53,959 nucleotides of DNA from an uncultured Bacteroidota bacterium (GTDB taxonomy: Bacteria; Bacteroidota; Bacteroidia; Bacteroidales; GWA2-32-17). Shown piece by piece: positions 18,222 to 26,095 of this stretch. The stretch lies in contig CAILUD010000190.1 in NCBI GenBank assembly GCA_903837285.1, positions 1 through 53,959 on the forward strand. Reading direction: 5' to 3'. Each line of letters opens with the position of its first letter. Position 1 is the stretch's first letter. The translations under genes were made by a program, and so were the position numbers. Below the pieces are notes generated by a model. It made no database searches. It saw nothing but the letters and a program-made list of their open reading frames with translations, and was not told the DNA's origin.

Positions 18222-18229
18222 CAAAAGTA
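18222..18229 (-). promoter_or_regulatory. Putative -7 box of the TPR kinase/LytTR operon
   Basis: On the minus strand TACTTTTG fits TAnnTTTG, ending 14 bases before the ATG at 18207. The -33 position (about 18249-18254) has only TTTTT without G, as expected for a promoter that needs an activator bound just upstream. Confidence 0.45.
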
Positions 18230-18257
18230 AAAATACATAAAAAAGGTTTAAAAAGTA

Positions 18258-18298
18258 TATATGAGTTTCCTAACAACGTATATGAGTTTCCCAACGGT
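18258..18298 (-). promoter_or_regulatory. Candidate LytTR regulator binding site (two direct repeats, 21-bp period)
   Basis: On the minus strand GTTGGGAAACTCATATA (18295-18279) is followed by GTTAGGAAACTCATATA (18274-18258), 16 of 17 bases identical and one 21-bp step (two helical turns) apart. The upstream copy extends to ACCGTTGGG, which fits the published AgrA-type LytTR half-site pattern [TA][AC][CA]GTTN[AG][TG]. The other copy keeps the GTTAGG core. The pair lies about 30-65 bases upstream of the -7 box of an operon encoding a LytTR regulator. Binding is inference. Confidence 0.55.
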
Positions 18299-18312
18299 AA
18301 AAAAAGCAAAAA

Positions 18313-18342
18313 AAAGAGGTTACAGAATTCTGTAACCTCTTT
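18313..18342 (-). terminator. Rho-independent terminator of the S74-domain gene
   Basis: A perfect 30-base palindrome (AAAGAGGTTACAG... centred on GAATTC) lies 20 bases after the stop at 18362. On the minus strand it is followed by a T-rich run. It separates the surface-protein operon from the kinase operon. Confidence 0.85.
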
Positions 18343-18361
18343 TGGCGGATATAATCATGAG

Positions 18362-21304
18362 TTAATGATTTAATAATTGATTAATTTGTTTTTGCTGCTC
18401 TGCTACAATTGCTTTTAAATCTTCAATTTGTTTTTGTTGTTCTTTAATCGCTTCAACAATCATCGGACTTAATTTTGAATAGTCAATTGACAAATATCCA
18501 TCGGTATCGGTAACTACTATCTCTGGTAATAAACTTTGCATTTCTTGTGCTTTAAACCCAATTTGTTTTTCATTATTAAAACTTCTATCTGGAAATTCAT
18601 CTTTTTTCCAATAATAATTAAACCCATGCATTTTTAGTAACCGTTGTAATGGATTTTCTATTTCGGTGAAATCTTTCTTAAAGCGAGTATCAGAACATGC
18701 TGTTATCGCACCTACAATAAACGCTGCAGGAGCTCTAACTGCTGTTGACGAAGCAATATCTCCGATAACATGAAGCTTATATACAGGATTTGCACAACCT
18801 ATTCCAACATTTCCATTCATAAAAACACCTGCATACCTATTCGCTCCCGTTGTAATAGCATCTGCATATATTGCATAAAAATTATTATTTAATATAGGAT
18901 TAGGTATTATTGTTCCTAAAGCAGCATAAACTCCAACAGCACCCCAACCATTTGTACTTCCTATTCCTTTTATTCCAAAACCATATCCATAACTATTTGC
19001 AATACCATCTCCTTGTCCAAAACCAGTTACACCAGCATTTTGATAATCTGTGATTGAAGAAGTTTGGTTTGCATATCCGTAAATTACATTTTTATGTGCA
19101 TCTGCAGTTTGTGTAACGGTTAACTTTTCACTAGGAGTAGCAATTCCAATTCCTACCTTACCATTATTAAAAACAATAGTTTTTGATAGAGTTAATGCTG
19201 CATCAGTATAAAAAACATAACCACCATTAAATCGAGACATAAATTGATTTGCTGCTGTTGAAGCGGTTGCTGCATTAGTTGAGTTATCTCCTAAAATAAA
19301 AGAACCTGCTAACCCACTTGTAGAAGTATAATTCCCCATTGCTGTTGAGTATAATCCAGAGGCTGTAGTACTTTCTCCTATTGCAGTTGAAAAATCTCCA
19401 GAGGCCGTAGCACTTGAACCCATTGCTGTTGAGGCAGTTCCAGATGAAATTGTATTAACCCCACTTGAAAATGAATAAACGGATGAAGCTGTACTGGCAC
19501 ATAAAGCGGTTGAAAAAATTCCCGAAGCGGTTGCATTATAGCCCATTGCGGTCGAATAATCCCCAGAAGAAATTGTATTATAGCCCATTGAAGTTGAAAA
19601 ATCTCCTGAAGCGGTTGTATTATGGCCCATTGCGGTTGAATAGTCTCCACTTGCTATTGAATGATAGCCTGTTGCTATAGAAACTACACCACTAGCTGTT
19701 GTTCCATTACCAATTGCTGTAGACATTGCTCCACCTGCAAGAGAATTAATACCCATTGAAGTTGAATTTTCCCCACTTGCTGTTGTAGAAGAACCAAATG
19801 CAGTTGAGTAATTTCCAGAAGCATTAGTATAATGCCCCATTGAAGTTGAAAAAAAACCAGATGCTATTGTATAACCACCCATTGCTGTTGATGAAGTTTG
19901 AGATGCAGTTGTAGAATAACCAATTGCTGTCGAGGCTTCTCCCGAAGCAACTGTCCCATAACCCATTGCAATTGAAAGATATGCAGAGGCGATTGTATTC
20001 ATGCCACATGCGAATGAATTTAATCCAACATTCGCATTATCCCAAGTTGTACCAGTTACTTCTCCTACTCTAAATGCTCTTTTCACGGGAATCCACATCA
20101 TTCTAGCTCCAGCGCCAGATGCTGGTGTTACTCCAGTTGTCGTATTTCCACTTGCCCAAAAGGCTCCTCCGGTAGTTATTCTAAAACCTTCAACTGACTG
20201 TCTTTTTATAACTACATCTATATTATCAGTTGTACCAATAAAATTTGTTCCAGCAGTTGTTCCAGCATTTCCAGTTAGCGACCAATCATTTCCTGCACCT
20301 GGAACAGCTCCCCATACTCCAGTTCCCAATAATACTTGCGAAGAGGTTCCTGATGTCATTGGAATTAAAGTTCCATTTGCATCAGCTTGTACCATTCTAT
20401 TTCCAGTTCCTGACAACAAAGAAATTCTTACATTACCAACAACGTGCAATTTTTCTAAAGGAACCAAAATACCAATACCTAAACTACCAGTAGCAGTTAA
20501 TCTCATTGTTTCGGTATTTCCAGTATTAAACTTAATAAAACCAGAAACACCGCTACCTTCTAACCTTAAATGAGAACCAGCATTTCCTCCAGAAGCAATA
20601 TATGTATTCCCTCCAGAGTTATTAATCATTTGGAATGCATTAGCACCAGCAGTACAAAATCCTCTATTTGAATTACAGAAGGAAATATGTCCTTTTAAAG
20701 CACCACCTTCATAAAAATATATTGCAGAACCACCATCAGCATTTGGATTATCAAATCTTACGCTTGTTAATCCTGAACTATTATTAGAGATATGAATTAA
20801 CTCCTGTGGATTATTTGTTCCAATTCCAAGCCTACCAGCTGAAGTAAACCTCATTCTTTCTACTGAATTTGTAGCAATTATTATATCTGTAGGGTCAGTA
20901 GTGCCCAGAAAATTTTCACCAGCAACTACACCTGGAGTTGTTCCAGCATTTCCATTTAATGACCAACCACCAGAAGTAGAAGAAAACAAATAACTCCAAT
21001 TAGGTGTTGTATTTGTACTTGTGTTATAATAAAATCCCTGAAGTCCATCTACTTGATATACAACTAGCCCTTGCGCTGCCTCGGGTAAAGTAATTAGGGC
21101 TGCTTTTTCTGCGGCCGTCATTCGTGGTATCAGCAATCCCTTTTTTTCAGTTAATGCCGAAACATCAATATCGAGCATGGCTGAACTATTCGGTGTTGCT
21201 CCTGTGCTGTTAATCCCTATGTTTTGTGCTTTTACATTTAATGTAAAAACAATAAACATAATTGTAAGGATTATCGAAACCGTTAAAAGATTTCTTTTTT
21301 TCAT
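18362..21304 (-). CDS. Surface protein with YadA-head-like repeats and C-terminal S74 intramolecular chaperone domain
   Basis: A 980-residue secreted protein. It has a signal peptide (residues 1-26, ending VKAQ) and a domain common in Bacteroidota surface proteins (SSAMLDIDVSALTEKKGLLIPRM). Two GRLGIGTNNP/SLGIGILVP-type beta segments typical of tail-fibre-like proteins follow. Next is a block of 17 tandem repeats of about 14 residues, such as STAMGHNTTASGDF, resembling the left-handed beta-roll of YadA heads. The C-terminus is an S74 domain: the SDTRFKKDF segment has the Ser and Lys expected for self-cleavage, followed by KQIGFKAQEMQSLLPEIV and a terminal coiled coil (KEQQKQIEDLKAIVAEQQKQINQLL). 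S74 domains trimerise phage tailspikes and then cut themselves off. Its ATG overlaps the stop of the upstream T9SS cargo (ATGA), so translation is probably coupled. No T9SS C-terminal domain is seen; how it leaves the cell is unclear. Confidence 0.88.
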   Translation of the reverse strand: MKKRNLLTVSIILTIMFIVFTLNVKAQNIGINSTGATPNSSAMLDIDVSALTEKKGLLIPRMTAAEKAALITLPEAAQGLVVYQVDGLQGFYYNTSTNTTPNWSYLFSSTSGGWSLNGNAGTTPGVVAGENFLGTTDPTDIIIATNSVERMRFTSAGRLGIGTNNPQELIHISNNSSGLTSVRFDNPNADGGSAIYFYEGGALKGHISFCNSNRGFCTAGANAFQMINNSGGNTYIASGGNAGSHLRLEGSGVSGFIKFNTGNTETMRLTATGSLGIGILVPLEKLHVVGNVRISLLSGTGNRMVQADANGTLIPMTSGTSSQVLLGTGVWGAVPGAGNDWSLTGNAGTTAGTNFIGTTDNIDVVIKRQSVEGFRITTGGAFWASGNTTTGVTPASGAGARMMWIPVKRAFRVGEVTGTTWDNANVGLNSFACGMNTIASAYLSIAMGYGTVASGEASTAIGYSTTASQTSSTAMGGYTIASGFFSTSMGHYTNASGNYSTAFGSSTTASGENSTSMGINSLAGGAMSTAIGNGTTASGVVSIATGYHSIASGDYSTAMGHNTTASGDFSTSMGYNTISSGDYSTAMGYNATASGIFSTALCASTASSVYSFSSGVNTISSGTASTAMGSSATASGDFSTAIGESTTASGLYSTAMGNYTSTSGLAGSFILGDNSTNAATASTAANQFMSRFNGGYVFYTDAALTLSKTIVFNNGKVGIGIATPSEKLTVTQTADAHKNVIYGYANQTSSITDYQNAGVTGFGQGDGIANSYGYGFGIKGIGSTNGWGAVGVYAALGTIIPNPILNNNFYAIYADAITTGANRYAGVFMNGNVGIGCANPVYKLHVIGDIASSTAVRAPAAFIVGAITACSDTRFKKDFTEIENPLQRLLKMHGFNYYWKKDEFPDRSFNNEKQIGFKAQEMQSLLPEIVVTDTDGYLSIDYSKLSPMIVEAIKEQQKQIEDLKAIVAEQQKQINQLLNH
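19307..20017 (-). repeat. 17 tandem 42-bp coding repeats (14-residue YadA-head-like motif)
   Basis: In-frame repeats within the S74-domain protein. The consensus is roughly S-T-A-M-G-x-x-T-T-A-S-G-D-Y; one unit (STALCASTASSVY) is 13 residues. The array could expand or contract by recombination, changing head length. It also produces long spurious open frames on other frames. Confidence 0.85.
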
Positions 21305-22587
21305 GGGGTAGTTATTAATAGTTTTTTATTACACATTGTTTTTGAGCTTTCTGCTCTAAAAATATAAATTGCACTTGCAATTTGTTCTAAGGATATTACA
21401 AAAAACTGGTTGCCTGTATTTGCATTATAATTTCCTGTTGTAATTAATTTTCCCTGAATATCGAATAATGAATAATTCACATTGCATGAGTTTTGAAAAT
21501 TCGATTGTACCTGAATTATATTTCCATCAGAAAATGCATTTAAAGATTCTACTTTTGCTCCGCAAGGTATTACTGAAATTTCTTCGCTTAAGTCAAAATT
21601 GCCGTCATTATTGTTTGTTTTAAGGCGGTAGTAAATTACCTTATCACTTACTTCATTATAGGTAAAATTATAATTAGTAATTGAAATTTGATTAGATGGA
21701 GATGCAGTATAAATTGTTGTCCACGTATTTAAATCTTCGCTTTTTTGCAATTCAATGTTTACAACATTTATTTCAGATGCATCAGTCCAGTTAATATTCA
21801 TGACATTATCGGTACAATTTGCAGTAAAACTAATAAGATCAATTGGTAGCGGAGATAAATTAGAAGATAAAATAAACGGTGCGCTAATACCTAATCCATT
21901 AGGAATTAAACTAATATTATTAACTGTACCAGTACCTGTTGTAACACCTGACCCAGTTCCAGTAGACAAAAGCCAGATATCGGTAGGAACATCAAATTGC
22001 TGTGCATTAAAAATTCCAGTTGGGTTTGACGTAGTATTTTCAACTCCACGGTAAGTAACATCAAAAGTGGCACTTACATTTGTACTTGCAAGCATTTGCC
22101 ACCATCTGTCTATTACAGAATTTAATTCGTTTCCACCCGCTATTCCAATCATATTTGAAACAGAATTAGCCCATAATAAATTATTTGCAGGTGTTCCCCA
22201 TGTTGAAACAACAATTGGTGATGCATTATTTATATGCCCAACTCCGCTACCAACTGAATTTTTATGAATTGTAACTGGCAAATAATCTGTATTACTATAT
22301 CCAAATGGAATCACAAAATCTGTTGCAGCAATAACATCATTAGTATTTAGTTGAACAAAATTTCCTTCCATTTCAGAAATAATATGTCCGCTATTCCGAA
22401 CAATTGCAGTAGGCTGTCCACTATTTACAACCAAATAAATTGGATTTGACCATGTTCCATTATTAATATTTACAAAAGCACCATTTAAAACTAGAGAATT
22501 GTTTTGTGCAAACGAACCTATCAGACTGCATAAAAATAACATGCAGCTAAGAATAAGGCGATTATATATTTTTATGTTAAAAAACAT
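21301..22587 (-). CDS. Secreted protein with type A-like T9SS C-terminal sorting domain
   Basis: The 428-residue product has a signal peptide (MFFNIKIYNRLILSCMLFLCSLIGSFAQ), a beta-rich N-terminal domain, and a fibronectin/Ig-like segment about 100 residues long starting at LPIDLISFTANCTDNVMNINWTDASEINVVNIELQ-like sequence. The tail (IQVQSNFQNSCNVNYSLFDIQGKLI ... IYIFRAESSKTMCNKKLLI) matches the Por-type secretion domain of T9SS cargo. I start it at the ATG at 22587: the 16 upstream residues of the longer frame precede the signal peptide and overlap a likely promoter. It is the first gene of an operon with the S74-domain protein and may be its surface anchor or partner; that is inference. Confidence 0.82.
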   Translation of the reverse strand: MFFNIKIYNRLILSCMLFLCSLIGSFAQNNSLVLNGAFVNINNGTWSNPIYLVVNSGQPTAIVRNSGHIISEMEGNFVQLNTNDVIAATDFVIPFGYSNTDYLPVTIHKNSVGSGVGHINNASPIVVSTWGTPANNLLWANSVSNMIGIAGGNELNSVIDRWWQMLASTNVSATFDVTYRGVENTTSNPTGIFNAQQFDVPTDIWLLSTGTGSGVTTGTGTVNNISLIPNGLGISAPFILSSNLSPLPIDLISFTANCTDNVMNINWTDASEINVVNIELQKSEDLNTWTTIYTASPSNQISITNYNFTYNEVSDKVIYYRLKTNNNDGNFDLSEEISVIPCGAKVESLNAFSDGNIIQVQSNFQNSCNVNYSLFDIQGKLITTGNYNANTGNQFFVISLEQIASAIYIFRAESSKTMCNKKLLITTP

Positions 22588-22604
22588 GATTTTTGCTAAC
22601 AATT

Positions 22605-22635
22605 CAAAATTATACTTATTTTTGAGTGTACACAA
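22605..22635 (-). promoter_or_regulatory. Promoter of the T9SS cargo / S74 operon
   Basis: On the minus strand TTG (22635-22633), 20 bases, then TAATTTTG (22612-22605) matches the Bacteroidota -33/-7 pattern. The -7 box ends 17 bases before the ATG at 22587. The region lies in the 70-base gap between two divergent genes. Confidence 0.55.
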
Positions 22636-22657
22636 TACTGTAAATAGGTATATTCAT

Positions 22658-24568
22658 ATGAAAAGAATAATCTTGCTTTTTACAATTATCCTATTCCAAA
22701 TTAATTTAATAAAGAGTCAAACCGATTCAACGGTAATTTATCAAATATTTGATTTATATGACCATTATTATAATATACCACAAAACAATTTCGACTCAGC
22801 TTTTATTTATCTGGATTCAGCATTAAAAATCTCAAAGAAAAATAATTATTCCGTTGGAATATCATATGTAATGCGAGAAAAAGGCTACCTATATTCTGAA
22901 CAAGGCGAATTTGTTAAAGCAATGAAAATTTTAATTGAGGCTTTAAAATTTGATGAAAAAATAAACAACAAAGATGGAGTTGGAAGCGATCTTAATCTTA
23001 TTGGTTTAATTTATAATCAGCAAGAAAAACTTGACGAAGCATTAAGTTATTTTATTAAAGCCAGAGATAAATTTATTGAGATTAAAGATGAACATGGTAT
23101 TGCCATGGTAGTAGGCAATATGGGCATGGTGTACCGTAATAAAAATGAGTTTGAACTATCCTTAAAATGTTATTTTAATTCACTCGAATTTTATAAAAAA
23201 GAAAAAAACGAACAGAATGAGATTAACATTGCCAATCTGGAAAATAATATTGGAAATATTTATAAAGACATTAAGAAATATGATAAAGCACTTGAGTATT
23301 TCTTTAAAGCAAAGGTGGGTAAATCTAAATATAAAATGTATACTTCGTTAGTAGCTACATTATCAAATATAGCAGATATTTATGTTGAAAGAAAACAATT
23401 TAATGAAGCTCTAGAAATATATAACGAGGCATTAGCTATGGCTACAGACCAGAAATCGATGCGACTTAAAAAAGATGTTTATTTTGATTTATCATACATG
23501 TATAAAGAACAAGGAAACTTTAAACTTGCCTACGAGAATTTTAAAGAATCTACGAATTTAAAAGACTCAATGAATTCTGAAAAAAACAATAACGAAATTG
23601 CTAATTTAAAAATAAGATACGAAACCGAAAAAAAAGAAAATGAGAATAAAATTCTCACCAAAGATAATGAGCTTAAAACGGTAAAAATCGCTAATGAAAG
23701 AAAACAAAAATTATTATTTGCTTCTTTATCATTAATAATTTTGCTGGCAGGAATTTTTGTTTTTATTCAATACCGAACAAAGCAAAAACTTAACAAACAA
23801 CTTGCACAAATAAACAATAAGATTAAAAATCAAAATACAACTCTTAAAACTCTAAATACAGAATTAATTGAATCAGAAGAAAATTTAACTCTTTCAAATT
23901 CTACAAAAGATCAATTAATAAGTATGCTTTCGCATGATTTATATAATCCCATTACTTCTGTAATAAACTACACTAACATAACCCTGGATTCTATTGAGCA
24001 AAAAAGCAAAGAAGACTTACAGAATTCTTTAAGCAGTATTAATAATGCGGTAATTCCTCTTCAAGACTTACTTGATAACATTTTACAATGGGCAAGAGCT
24101 CAACGCAACAATTTACAGGCAAATATTGATAAAGTATATTTAAATATTGTTATTGCTGATATTATTAAATTATATCAACCTTTAGCTAATTTCAAACAAA
24201 TTAAAATAACATATAACAACGTTTCAGAAGATTTAATATATTCGGATAAATTAATGATCTATTTTATTTTAAGAAATATTGTAAATAATGCTGTTAAATT
24301 TTCACCCAAAGACAAAGAGATAAAAATTGAGGTAAATATTACAGATAAAACTTCAACCATTTTAATTACAGATCAAGGAAATGGATTTAAACCTGAAATG
24401 CTTTCACAATTAAATTCAAATGAAACTAATGCATTAAATGGTGCTAGTGGAAGCGGAATAGGTTTAAGTGTAAGCAAAAAATTTGTAATGTTATTAAATG
24501 GAAAGATAGAATTTAAAAATGGGGTAAATAGTGGTGCTGAAATTTTAATTAGTCTTCATCAGACTTAA
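22658..24568 (+). CDS. TPR-containing sensor histidine kinase (HisKA/HATPase)
   Basis: A 636-residue sensor starting at MKRIILLFTIILFQINLIKSQ, a signal peptide; upstream in-frame starts would lie inside the divergent gene. Residues about 40-320 are TPRs (for example ALSYFIKARDKFIEIKD, KALEYFFKAKVGK, EALEIYNEALAMA). A coiled coil, a transmembrane helix (about 350-370), a second coiled coil, and a HisKA domain with SMLSHDLYNPITSVINY follow (His near residue 426). The ATPase domain shows NIVNNAVKFSP (N box), DQGNGF (G1) and GSGIGLSV (G2). This is an orthodox kinase, unlike the LytS-type kinases nearby, although the sensor architecture is alike. It converges with the LuxR-type regulator at 24549, with their 3' ends overlapping by 20 bases. 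Confidence 0.92.
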   Translation: MKRIILLFTIILFQINLIKSQTDSTVIYQIFDLYDHYYNIPQNNFDSAFIYLDSALKISKKNNYSVGISYVMREKGYLYSEQGEFVKAMKILIEALKFDEKINNKDGVGSDLNLIGLIYNQQEKLDEALSYFIKARDKFIEIKDEHGIAMVVGNMGMVYRNKNEFELSLKCYFNSLEFYKKEKNEQNEINIANLENNIGNIYKDIKKYDKALEYFFKAKVGKSKYKMYTSLVATLSNIADIYVERKQFNEALEIYNEALAMATDQKSMRLKKDVYFDLSYMYKEQGNFKLAYENFKESTNLKDSMNSEKNNNEIANLKIRYETEKKENENKILTKDNELKTVKIANERKQKLLFASLSLIILLAGIFVFIQYRTKQKLNKQLAQINNKIKNQNTTLKTLNTELIESEENLTLSNSTKDQLISMLSHDLYNPITSVINYTNITLDSIEQKSKEDLQNSLSSINNAVIPLQDLLDNILQWARAQRNNLQANIDKVYLNIVIADIIKLYQPLANFKQIKITYNNVSEDLIYSDKLMIYFILRNIVNNAVKFSPKDKEIKIEVNITDKTSTILITDQGNGFKPEMLSQLNSNETNALNGASGSGIGLSVSKKFVMLLNGKIEFKNGVNSGAEILISLHQT

Positions 24569-25211
24569 GCAATCCATGCTTTAATGCAAACTTTACCAGT
24601 CCAACGGTATTAGAAATACCTAACTTCTGCAAAATGTTTTTACGATGTGTATCAACTGTACCAATGCTTATAAATAGTTTTTTTGCGATTTCGGCACTAC
24701 TTAATTCATTACAAACAAAAACCAAAATCTCTTTCTCTCTGGCAGTAAGCATTACCTCAGGTTTATCACCACTTAAAATAACCGATGATTTAATGTAAAA
24801 ATCCTCTTCTTTTGTAATATTTTGTATTCCTTCAGAAAAATAAGTTCCACCATCGTAAACAATTTTTAAGGCTTTTATTAATTCTTCTTTTGTAATGTTT
24901 TTAAGAAGATACCCTTTTATTCCCAGCTTTTCTAACTTCCCCAAATATCTGCTACCCTTTTGATGAGTAAGCATAAGTATTTTTTGATTTGGTTTAAATT
25001 TTTGAATTTCTTCTACTACTTCCAAACCTGTCATATCGGTTAAATGAAGATCGAGCAATAGTATATCACATTTTTTTTTCTTTAAAGTAGAAATAGCATC
25101 AGCACCAGAATTGCATTTGGTAATAATTTTAAATTCATTTCCTTTAGCCAATAATAATTCCAAACCTTCGATGTAAAGGGAATGGTCGTCGGCAAGAATT
25201 AATGAAATCAT
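24549..25211 (-). CDS. NarL/LuxR-family response regulator
   Basis: A 220-residue regulator: receiver domain (ADDHSLYIEGLELLL start, phospho-acceptor D54 in LLLDLHLTD, Thr in MLTHQ, Lys in YLLKNI) and a LuxR-type helix-turn-helix (LTAREKEILVFVCNELSSAEIAKKLFISIGTVDTHRKNILQKL, quoted here only by its ends LTAREKE and DTHRKN). Such regulators bind DNA as dimers when phosphorylated. It faces the TPR kinase gene tail to tail, with a 20-base coding overlap. It has its own probable promoter at 25234-25241. The neighbouring kinase is the obvious candidate partner, but the convergent order is unusual for a cognate pair. Confidence 0.92.
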   Translation of the reverse strand: MISLILADDHSLYIEGLELLLAKGNEFKIITKCNSGADAISTLKKKKCDILLLDLHLTDMTGLEVVEEIQKFKPNQKILMLTHQKGSRYLGKLEKLGIKGYLLKNITKEELIKALKIVYDGGTYFSEGIQNITKEEDFYIKSSVILSGDKPEVMLTAREKEILVFVCNELSSAEIAKKLFISIGTVDTHRKNILQKLGISNTVGLVKFALKHGLLKSDED

Positions 25212-25233
25212 TTGATTGTTATTAAATTCTATT

Positions 25234-25241
25234 CAAATATA
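25234..25241 (-). promoter_or_regulatory. Putative -7 box of the LuxR-type regulator
   Basis: TATATTTG on the minus strand fits TAnnTTTG and ends 22 bases before the ATG at 25211. It lies in the gap after the MarC-family gene. Confidence 0.4.
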
Positions 25242-25271
25242 ACAATTATTCTAAACTATAAAAAAATTGAA

Positions 25272-25859
25272 CTAATGAGTTATATGTATCCCTGTATTTG
25301 TTAGAAATAGTTTAATTGCAATTGCTAGAAGAATAATTCCAAAGAATTTTCTTAATATCATTATCCCTGCTTTACCAATAACTTTCTCGAACCACTCTGC
25401 AGATTTTACAACAATATACACAATGACCATATTTAAGACTAATGCAATTAAAATATTTGCTGCATGATATTCTGCCTTTAGTGAAAGCATAGAAGTTATT
25501 GCTCCTGCTCCAGCCACTAAAGGAAAAGCGATTGGCACAATACTTACTCCTGCAGGTGTTGTACCTCTAAAAAAATCTATTCCCAGAACCATTTCTAACC
25601 CTACAAAAAATACAACTAATGAACCGGCAATAGCAAAAGAATAAATATCTACTCCAAAAATCCCAAGTAGAGGTTCTCCAATAAAGAAAAACATTAACAT
25701 TATACCCAAAGCAAAAGAGGCTGCTTTAAGTGCGTCTATTTTGCCATGTTTTTGCTTTAAATCAATAATAATTGGTAAAGAACCTGTAATATCTATAACT
25801 GCAAATAAAACCATAAAAGCAGAAAATATTTCGCGAAAATTTAACTGTAAGTCGAACAT
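25272..25859 (-). CDS. MarC family integral membrane protein
   Basis: The 195-residue protein has six hydrophobic helices. It has the family's conserved early segment FMVLFAVIDITGSLPIII (helix 1, usually with an NPxG/DxxGxxP-type turn) and the middle segment SIVPIAFPLVAGAGAI, which match the MarC/UPF0056 family. Members are inner-membrane proteins of unsettled function; the old link to multiple antibiotic resistance in E. coli has not held up. Length fits the family (about 200 residues). It appears to be transcribed alone from the box at 25876-25883. Confidence 0.88.
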   Translation of the reverse strand: MFDLQLNFREIFSAFMVLFAVIDITGSLPIIIDLKQKHGKIDALKAASFALGIMLMFFFIGEPLLGIFGVDIYSFAIAGSLVVFFVGLEMVLGIDFFRGTTPAGVSIVPIAFPLVAGAGAITSMLSLKAEYHAANILIALVLNMVIVYIVVKSAEWFEKVIGKAGIMILRKFFGIILLAIAIKLFLTNTGIHITH

Positions 25860-25875
25860 ATAAAATAATTTGACA

Positions 25876-25883
25876 CAAAGATA
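25876..25883 (-). promoter_or_regulatory. Putative -7 box of the MarC-family gene
   Basis: TATCTTTG on the minus strand fits TAnnTTTG and ends 16 bases before the ATG at 25859. Confidence 0.45.
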
Positions 25884-25902
25884 TAAAAAATATTTTTGTT
25901 AT

Positions 25903-25989
25903 AGTCAGGTCTATGGCCTGGGAGCTTACTATAAAATAAATTATTAAAAATATTTCAAAAAAGAACAGTCAGGTCGAAATACCTGACTG
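25903..25989. repeat. Degenerate and intact AGGTCGAAA hairpin repeats
   Basis: A decayed copy at 25903-25923 (GTCAGGTCTATGGCCTGG) precedes a clear one at 25966-25989 (CAGTCAGGT, loop CGAAAT, ACCTGACTG). On the minus strand the second is followed by a T-rich run, so it could help end transcription. Confidence 0.7.
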
Positions 25990-26049
25990 CAGAATAAAAG
26001 ATCAGGGGTTTTGACACAAGTGGATACTTGCGCCAATAGATAGAAAAAA

Positions 26050-26073
26050 CAGTCAGGTCGAAAGACCTGACTG
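26050..26073. repeat. GAAA-loop hairpin repeat, possible terminator of the S46 peptidase gene
   Basis: CAGTCAGGTC, GAAA, GACCTGACTG: a perfect 10-bp stem located 22 bases after the stop of the peptidase gene. On the minus strand it is followed by TTTTTT, so it has the layout of a Rho-independent terminator as well as belonging to the dispersed repeat family. Confidence 0.75.
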
Positions 26074-26095
26074 CAATATAAAAAGTTAAACAAAA

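Noticed and set aside
20001-20573. Plus-strand frame of 190 codons inside the S74-domain gene
   Set aside because: Antisense shadow of a real coding region; Pro/Val-rich translation without domain features. The frames at 19378-19650 and 19465-19680 are likewise by-products of the 42-bp repeats.
22499-22657. N-terminal extension of the TPR kinase
   Set aside because: The extra 53 residues lie inside the divergent gene's signal-peptide region, and MKRIILLF at 22658 begins a proper signal peptide.
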